Source: an uncultured Verrucomicrobiota bacterium (GTDB lineage: Bacteria > Verrucomicrobiota > Verrucomicrobiia > Limisphaerales > CAIYYI01). Taken from it: a stretch of 48,549 nucleotides of DNA. Position 1 is the stretch's first letter, and the number at the start of each line of letters is the position of its first letter. Under the pieces are notes generated by a model. It was not told where the DNA came from. It saw only the letters and a program-made list of their open reading frames with translations, and made no database searches. This document shows, one piece after another, positions 43,824 to 48,549 of the stretch. The stretch lies in the NCBI GenBank assembly GCA_903930345.1, contig CAIYYI010000232.1:1-48549 (forward strand). Direction: 5' to 3'. Made by a program: the position numbers and the translations under genes.

Positions 43824-46800
43824 TTACCACGTTCCATCCGCGCTCACCGATATGAGGTACGCCTGGCCTGGGGTCACCGCGAAATTGCGCAGCGGCGTCC
43901 CCTTGTTGTGCCCATACCACTGTTGGAGGGCGCTGTCCCATTTCCAAATCACCGTGCAGTTGGGAATGTTCTGGGCCACCTGCTCCGCCGTGGTCAAGCT
44001 TTCCTTGCCCTTGGGCAACATGACCAAATTATAACCGGCCTTCAGACTGGCCACCGGGGCCGCCCAACCACTGCCGGTCACTGTCCAAGTCTGAGCCGCT
44101 GACACACTGACCAGCAAAGACTGGCCGGGCGTGACCGCGAAGTTGCGCAACGGCGTCCCCTTATTGTGACCATACCACTGCTGCAAGGCGGCATCCCACT
44201 TCCAAACCACGGTACAGTTGGGCACGGACTGTGCCACCGTCTCCGCATTGGTCAAACCCGTATCGTTGAGCGGAATACTGATCAGATTGTAGTTGGACGA
44301 CAACAGGAACTGATTGGTGGGATTGACCGTCGCGATTGTCACCGTCAACGTGGCCACCGTACTGGTGATCGAACCAGCGGCATTACTCACCAACACATCA
44401 TAATCCCCCGCATGCGACATCTGCACGCTGGCAATGCTGTAGGTGGAATTCGTCATCCCGCCCAACACCCCCCCGTTCTTCCGCCACTGATAGGCCGGAG
44501 CCGGGGTACCGCTCGCCGTAACGCTAAACGCAGCGGCTGTCCCCTCGACTTTGGTCTGGCTTTGCGGCTGGCTGGTAATCGTGGGAACCACATAAACGGT
44601 TAGAGTAGCGACCTGACTGGTGACCGACCCCGCGATGTTGGTCACCACGCACCAATAGGTGCCGGAGTTGGCAGATTGAAGATTGGCGATGGAATATGCC
44701 GAATTGGTAGCCATTGCGATTGGTGACCCTTCACGCAGCCATTGATAATACAACGGCGCAGTGCCCGTGGCGGTCACATTGAAAGAGGCCGTAGTCCCCA
44801 CGACATTGGTGAGGCTGGCCGGTTGCACAGACAGGGCGGGAGGCGTACCGATACTCACCACCACGGCGGCCACCTGGCTGGTCACGGATCCATAAGCGTT
44901 GGTCACCACCACCTGGTAATTGCCAGCGTCAGCCGTCTGAATGTTCAGGAGTTGCAGCGTTGAATTGGTGGCGCTGTTCGAACTCCGCAATCCAGTCACC
45001 GGAGTGCCGTTGCGGTACCATTGCCAGCGCAACGGGGAAGCCCCAATGGCTCCGGCGGTCAAGGTCAGCGGATCGCCTGAGGCAATCGTCTGGCCCACGG
45101 GATCCTGCGTGATCAACGGGAAGGTCACACTCAGCCCCCCGTAAATCGAAGCCACCTCGTTGGAGGTCAAGGCCCGGTTATAGATGCGCACCTCATCCAT
45201 CAGGCCGCGGAACGGCTGGCCACAATTGCCGGCTGCGCCAATGAACAAGGGGGCGTTATTCGGCGATCCCATGGTGGCCTCCAACCGATGGGTCATCACC
45301 CCGTTGACGTACCCCAGCATTTCCGTGCCGGTAAACACCCAGAGGAAATGCCGCCATTCACCCACCGGAGCGTCGTAATCTGACCCGGCGGAGAACCGTT
45401 CCGTCATGGATTGATAATTCCAGTCGCTACACCCGACCTGCTTGCCAAAGTAGTTCAGGGGATACCCACTCGCACTGCGTTTCACCCACATTTCAAGGCT
45501 CATCCGGGCGTTGGGGGCGAAACTGAGGGAGGCCGTATTCAGCATCGACAGCCAGCCTCCGTCAAACTGGAAGGCCTGTCCGTACAACCCGGGCGCATAG
45601 CTGACCGCTCCGCTCAGAATACCATCATTCAACCCCATCTGGTCAGCGGTGCTATTGTCTCCGGTCCACCAACTCACCAAACCGGAAGGCACGGTGGGCT
45701 TGGTCAACACCCGCACCACAAAACTGTTGGTGGCGCTGAGGGCGGGGAACTGCGAGTCCACCACCCGGGTGATGATGGCATTGGTCGCCGGAGCCTGAGC
45801 AGAGGTCGGCGTCCAGGTGATCAAACCATTGGTGCCAATCGTCATTCCGGAGGGTGCGCTCAGGAGGCTATAGGCTAATCCTCCGGCGGGAGCACCACTG
45901 GAGGCGGCGTTATTCACGGTGAGCAGTCCGTCCACACCGACCAACTGCGGTCCAACAGAAGGCAGCACGGGGTGCAGCCGCACCGTCAAGGTGGCCAATT
46001 CGCTGGTGATGGTATTCACCGCATTGGTCACCACCACATCGTACTCGCCCGCATTCACAAGCGTCACAGCGTTCAGCGTGAGGTTGGAGGTCGTCTGACC
46101 CGCGAGCGGGGTGCCCTTAAACCGCCATTGGTAACCCAACGGCTGGGCGCCATTCACAGTCGTGGTGAAGATGGCCGATCCCCCAATCATGGCGGTCTGG
46201 TGCCGTGGATGCCGGGTGAAGTAGAGTTCGCCCGTGTTCACACCCGCGTAGAGACGCCCCACCTCGTCGGCACTCAAGGCGCGTTTAAACAACCGCACCT
46301 CATCCACCAACCCATAAAACGATTGGCCACACGTGCCGGAAGCACCAATCAACAGATTGGCCAGATTTTCCGGTCCCAAGGTCGTGATGACCCGTGACAC
46401 GTTCACCCCGTCCGCGTAGAGCAACATTTCCTGACCGGTAAACACCCAGGCATAATGACGCCACTGATTCACCGGCGGATCAAACGGCGTCCCGGCCGAG
46501 AACCAGTCGGATGGAGACCGGTAATTGTACGAACCACAGCCATCCTGTTTGCCAAAGAAATAGACCGGGTAGCTTCCTCCCGTACGCTTCACCCACATGT
46601 CCACCGTCATAGCGTTGCCGGGGGGGAAACTGAGCAGGGGCGAATTCGAGACAATCATCCAGCCGCCCTGGAAATTGAAGGCCCGGCTGCCATAATATCC
46701 GGCCGCATAACCAGCACTGCCGGTCAGCACCCCGTTATGATACCCCATCTTGTCTTCGGTCGTGTCATCCCCGGTCCACCAACTCACGAGCCCCTGTGGC

Positions 46801-48549
46801 GGCGTCGGTTCATCCAGCACCCGCACCGTGAAACTATTGGTCGCAGCCAACGCCGGAGACCCATTATCCACCACCTTCATGGTCACCTGGAATGTCCCGG
46901 GCACGGTTGGCAACCACGAGATCACCCCGTTGGTTTGGGTCATCCCAGACGGAGCCGTCAGCAGAGTGTAAACCAAGGTGTTGGTCGGAATATCCGAATC
47001 CACCGCCACATCATACAAAGTCAACGGGGATTTGATCCCCATCACCTGGTTGGCTATCACCGGCAGGACGGGGGCGGCGTTGGATTCGGTGACCAGGATG
47101 GTGAAGTACTGGGTGGCCATCAGACTCGGCGAACCCCCATCCAGGATGTAGAGCCCCACCGTGTTGGTGCTCTGCCCCTGCGCCTCGCTGGGCGTCCAGT
47201 TGAACACCCCGTTGGACAGCCCGACCGTGGCCCCGGCCGGCCCCGCCAGGAGCTTGTACAGCACCGTGTCCCCCTGGGCATCACTCACCACGTTTGTAAA
47301 CGCGAACGACCGCCCCTCCACGATGGTGTAATTCGGGATCGTCGTCCAACCCGGCACCGTGTTCCCCCGGTTGGTCACCCCCACCGTCAGCGTCAATGCG
47401 CTGGCCGAATAGCTGGGGGTCAAATACCGCCCAAAGCCCGTGTTCAACCCGTCATAGTTCGTGAACGTGTTCGCCCTCACCCCATGCGTCATCACCGTGT
47501 ACACCGCGTTCGACGCCGGAATGAACCCATCCAACAAAGTCACCCCCAACCGCCCGGCCAGCGTGGCCGTTCCCGACACATTGATCTGCCCGTAGCCACT
47601 GGCACCCAGCCCAAACGTCACCGTCCCATCCGTCAAACTGAAGTTCCGCCCGAAATTCAACGAGCCGCTGGTCTGCTCAATGTTGCCCTGGTTATAATAC
47701 GGCACATTGATGGATGCGGTTCCCGTTCCCACCGCTTTGCGCAGCAATCCATAGTTCCGGAAATAGGCGTTATCATTGTTATAGTATTGGTAGGTATCCC
47801 AATCCCCCTGCAACTCCCAAACCCCCAGGTTTTCAATTTTCGCCCACCAGCTCGACCCATCATTCCACAAGTAAATCCACCCGCCCTTCTGCACCACCCG
47901 CCCATAGTTCGTCACCGAACCCCCGAACACAGACCCGCTCCCCACAAAATTCACCAGCCCGTTGCTTTCCACCAGCAGGCTGCCTCCCGGCCACAGCGCC
48001 GTGCCACTGTGGATGTAGCTCTGCCCATTGCCGCTCCAGTTCAGCACCGCATTGGACCGCACCACCACCGACCCGTACAACTTCGCGTTCCCACTGAAAT
48101 TCATCACCGATCCCGCCAGCAGCGCCAACGGCCCGTTCACCGCGCCGTTGCCCATGTTCAACACCCCCGCCACCGCATTGCTCCCCCCCAAGGCTGCCCC
48201 GCTCAAATCCAACCGCACAATCACCCCGTTCGTCTGATAGACCGGACTCAGATTCACCGTGCCGCCGCTCATCGACAGATTGGGCAGGTAATTGTCCAGC
48301 CCGTTCAGCGTCCCCCCCGTCAGGTAATACATCCCCGTGCCCGTCAGCCGCGTCGTCGGCAAATAGTTGTACGTCCCGCCATTGAACTGGATCCCCGCTC
48401 CCGCCCCCGTCACAAACAACCCCTCCAAGCTCATCCCCTGTTCAAACCGCAGCGTCCCGCTCTGCGACTCCACCGTCCCATAGGTGTTCATCAGGGGTAT
48501 CCCAATACTGCCGGTCCCACTCCCCGCCGTCTTGCGGAACACCCCGCTG
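43824..48549 (-). CDS. Giant secreted beta-helix / He_PIG / LamG / Ig protein (5' end outside window)
   Basis: An open frame of at least 1574 codons that continues past 48549; its start is not in the window. The visible N-part (roughly 47400-48549) is a beta-helix-like region with repeated units such as LLRKAVGTGTASINVPYYNQ and FRKTAGSGTGSIGIP. Then follow cadherin/He_PIG-like domains (VFNWTPSEAQ, VISWLPTVPG), LamG 1 (about 46235-46800), an Ig-like domain, a He_PIG-like domain, LamG 2 (about 45130-45695), four Ig-like domains (about 44340-45110) and a C-terminal 73-residue tandem repeat. It ends SADGTW without an RFYR box. LamG modules commonly bind glycans. It is the first visible gene of the cohesin operon and is probably a large surface adhesin or matrix protein. 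Confidence 0.87.
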   Translation of the reverse strand, partial: SGVFRKTAGSGTGSIGIPLMNTYGTVESQSGTLRFEQGMSLEGLFVTGAGAGIQFNGGTYNYLPTTRLTGTGMYYLTGGTLNGLDNYLPNLSMSGGTVNLSPVYQTNGVIVRLDLSGAALGGSNAVAGVLNMGNGAVNGPLALLAGSVMNFSGNAKLYGSVVVRSNAVLNWSGNGQSYIHSGTALWPGGSLLVESNGLVNFVGSGSVFGGSVTNYGRVVQKGGWIYLWNDGSSWWAKIENLGVWELQGDWDTYQYYNNDNAYFRNYGLLRKAVGTGTASINVPYYNQGNIEQTSGSLNFGRNFSLTDGTVTFGLGASGYGQINVSGTATLAGRLGVTLLDGFIPASNAVYTVMTHGVRANTFTNYDGLNTGFGRYLTPSYSASALTLTVGVTNRGNTVPGWTTIPNYTIVEGRSFAFTNVVSDAQGDTVLYKLLAGPAGATVGLSNGVFNWTPSEAQGQSTNTVGLYILDGGSPSLMATQYFTILVTESNAAPVLPVIANQVMGIKSPLTLYDVAVDSDIPTNTLVYTLLTAPSGMTQTNGVISWLPTVPGTFQVTMKVVDNGSPALAATNSFTVRVLDEPTPPQGLVSWWTGDDTTEDKMGYHNGVLTGSAGYAAGYYGSRAFNFQGGWMIVSNSPLLSFPPGNAMTVDMWVKRTGGSYPVYFFGKQDGCGSYNYRSPSDWFSAGTPFDPPVNQWRHYAWVFTGQEMLLYADGVNVSRVITTLGPENLANLLIGASGTCGQSFYGLVDEVRLFKRALSADEVGRLYAGVNTGELYFTRHPRHQTAMIGGSAIFTTTVNGAQPLGYQWRFKGTPLAGQTTSNLTLNAVTLVNAGEYDVVVTNAVNTITSELATLTVRLHPVLPSVGPQLVGVDGLLTVNNAASSGAPAGGLAYSLLSAPSGMTIGTNGLITWTPTSAQAPATNAIITRVVDSQFPALSATNSFVVRVLTKPTVPSGLVSWWTGDNSTADQMGLNDGILSGAVSYAPGLYGQAFQFDGGWLSMLNTASLSFAPNARMSLEMWVKRSASGYPLNYFGKQVGCSDWNYQSMTERFSAGSDYDAPVGEWRHFLWVFTGTEMLGYVNGVMTHRLEATMGSPNNAPLFIGAAGNCGQPFRGLMDEVRIYNRALTSNEVASIYGGLSVTFPLITQDPVGQTIASGDPLTLTAGAIGASPLRWQWYRNGTPVTGLRSSNSATNSTLQLLNIQTADAGNYQVVVTNAYGSVTSQVAAVVVSIGTPPALSVQPASLTNVVGTTASFNVTATGTAPLYYQWLREGSPIAMATNSAYSIANLQSANSGTYWCVVTNIAGSVTSQVATLTVYVVPTITSQPQSQTKVEGTAAAFSVTASGTPAPAYQWRKNGGVLGGMTNSTYSIASVQMSHAGDYDVLVSNAAGSITSTVATLTVTIATVNPTNQFLLSSNYNLISIPLNDTGLTNAETVAQSVPNCTVVWKWDAALQQWYGHNKGTPLRNFAVTPGQSLLVSVSAAQTWTVTGSGWAAPVASLKAGYNLVMLPKGKESLTTAEQVAQNIPNCTVIWKWDSALQQWYGHNKGTPLRNFAVTPGQAYLISVSADGTW
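43827..44303 (-). repeat. C-terminal tandem repeat of 73 residues in the LamG/Ig giant
   Basis: Copy 1 (44085-44303) and copy 2 (43827-44045) encode 73-residue units separated by 13 residues; by direct comparison about 51 of 73 residues are identical, and the stretch ALQQWYGHNKGTPLRNF is the same in both. The units lack Ig signatures. Their position at the very C-terminus, where other secreted proteins here carry the RFYR domain, suggests an alternative anchoring or binding module. Confidence 0.85.

Noticed and set aside
44085..47100. The repetitive Ig/LamG coding region as a CRISPR array or DNA satellite
   Set aside because: Repeats are at protein-domain scale (about 200-700 bases), diverged in DNA and kept in frame; there are no short identical repeats with uniform spacers.

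Overview
The window looks like chromosomal DNA of a free-living, GC-rich member of the Verrucomicrobiota. This is inferred from protein style: many very large secreted proteins built from lamin-tail, CotH-kinase, Ig-like, LamG, PA14 and cohesin modules with a C-terminal RFYR box, plus Gfo/Idh/MocA and TIM-barrel sugar proteins, a cytochrome c/hydrazine-synthase-like/FGE-like fusion, and almost no Shine-Dalgarno sequences. No 16S or other taxonomic marker is present, so the assignment is not proven. I see no phage, insertion sequence, tRNA, rRNA or CRISPR array.

Layout. 1-7147 (minus): two-gene unit of secreted lamin-tail proteins, the second with a CotH kinase domain and cut by the window edge. 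7601-11171 (plus): housekeeping cluster SRP RNA - dnaX - ebfC - recR - HAD phosphatase, followed by a rhomboid protease (to 12071). 12162-13025 (minus): Tat-exported sugar isomerase-like TIM barrel. 13151-16356 (plus): a probable envelope-stress locus with an orphan DHp-like mini-protein, two Spy/CpxP-like exported proteins, a terminator, an ECF sigma factor, a one-pass membrane anti-sigma candidate and a third, membrane-anchored Spy-like protein. 16362-18629 (minus): copper-type P1B ATPase. 18679-20756 (plus): lipoprotein plus Gfo/Idh/MocA oxidoreductase. 20913-25319 (plus): a polysaccharide locus with a three-esterase fusion (CE15 + CE12 + CE12) and an alginate-lyase-fold protein. 25695-32891 (plus): a 2398-residue CotH/lamin-tail/PA14 giant. 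32908-37050 (minus): an exported fusion of carbohydrate-binding-like, hydrazine-synthase-alpha-like, cytochrome c and FGE-like domains. 37234-38544 (plus): glgC. 38577-39962 (minus): polysaccharide flippase. 40115-48549 (minus): an operon of a LamG/Ig beta-helix giant (5' end outside), a cohesin-dockerin-cohesin protein and a single-cohesin protein.

The two most promising systems are these. (1) The ECF locus: the same promoter-like string TGTAACC-N16-CGTCTG occurs exactly twice, once before the first Spy-like gene and once before the anti-sigma/Spy-like pair, which predicts a self-contained autoregulated envelope-stress regulon. (2) The cohesin/dockerin operon at the right edge: it has the parts of a non-cellulosomal surface scaffold, without catalytic domains in the visible genes, and shares a C-terminal RFYR box with the lamin-tail proteins elsewhere in the window, suggesting a common export or attachment route.
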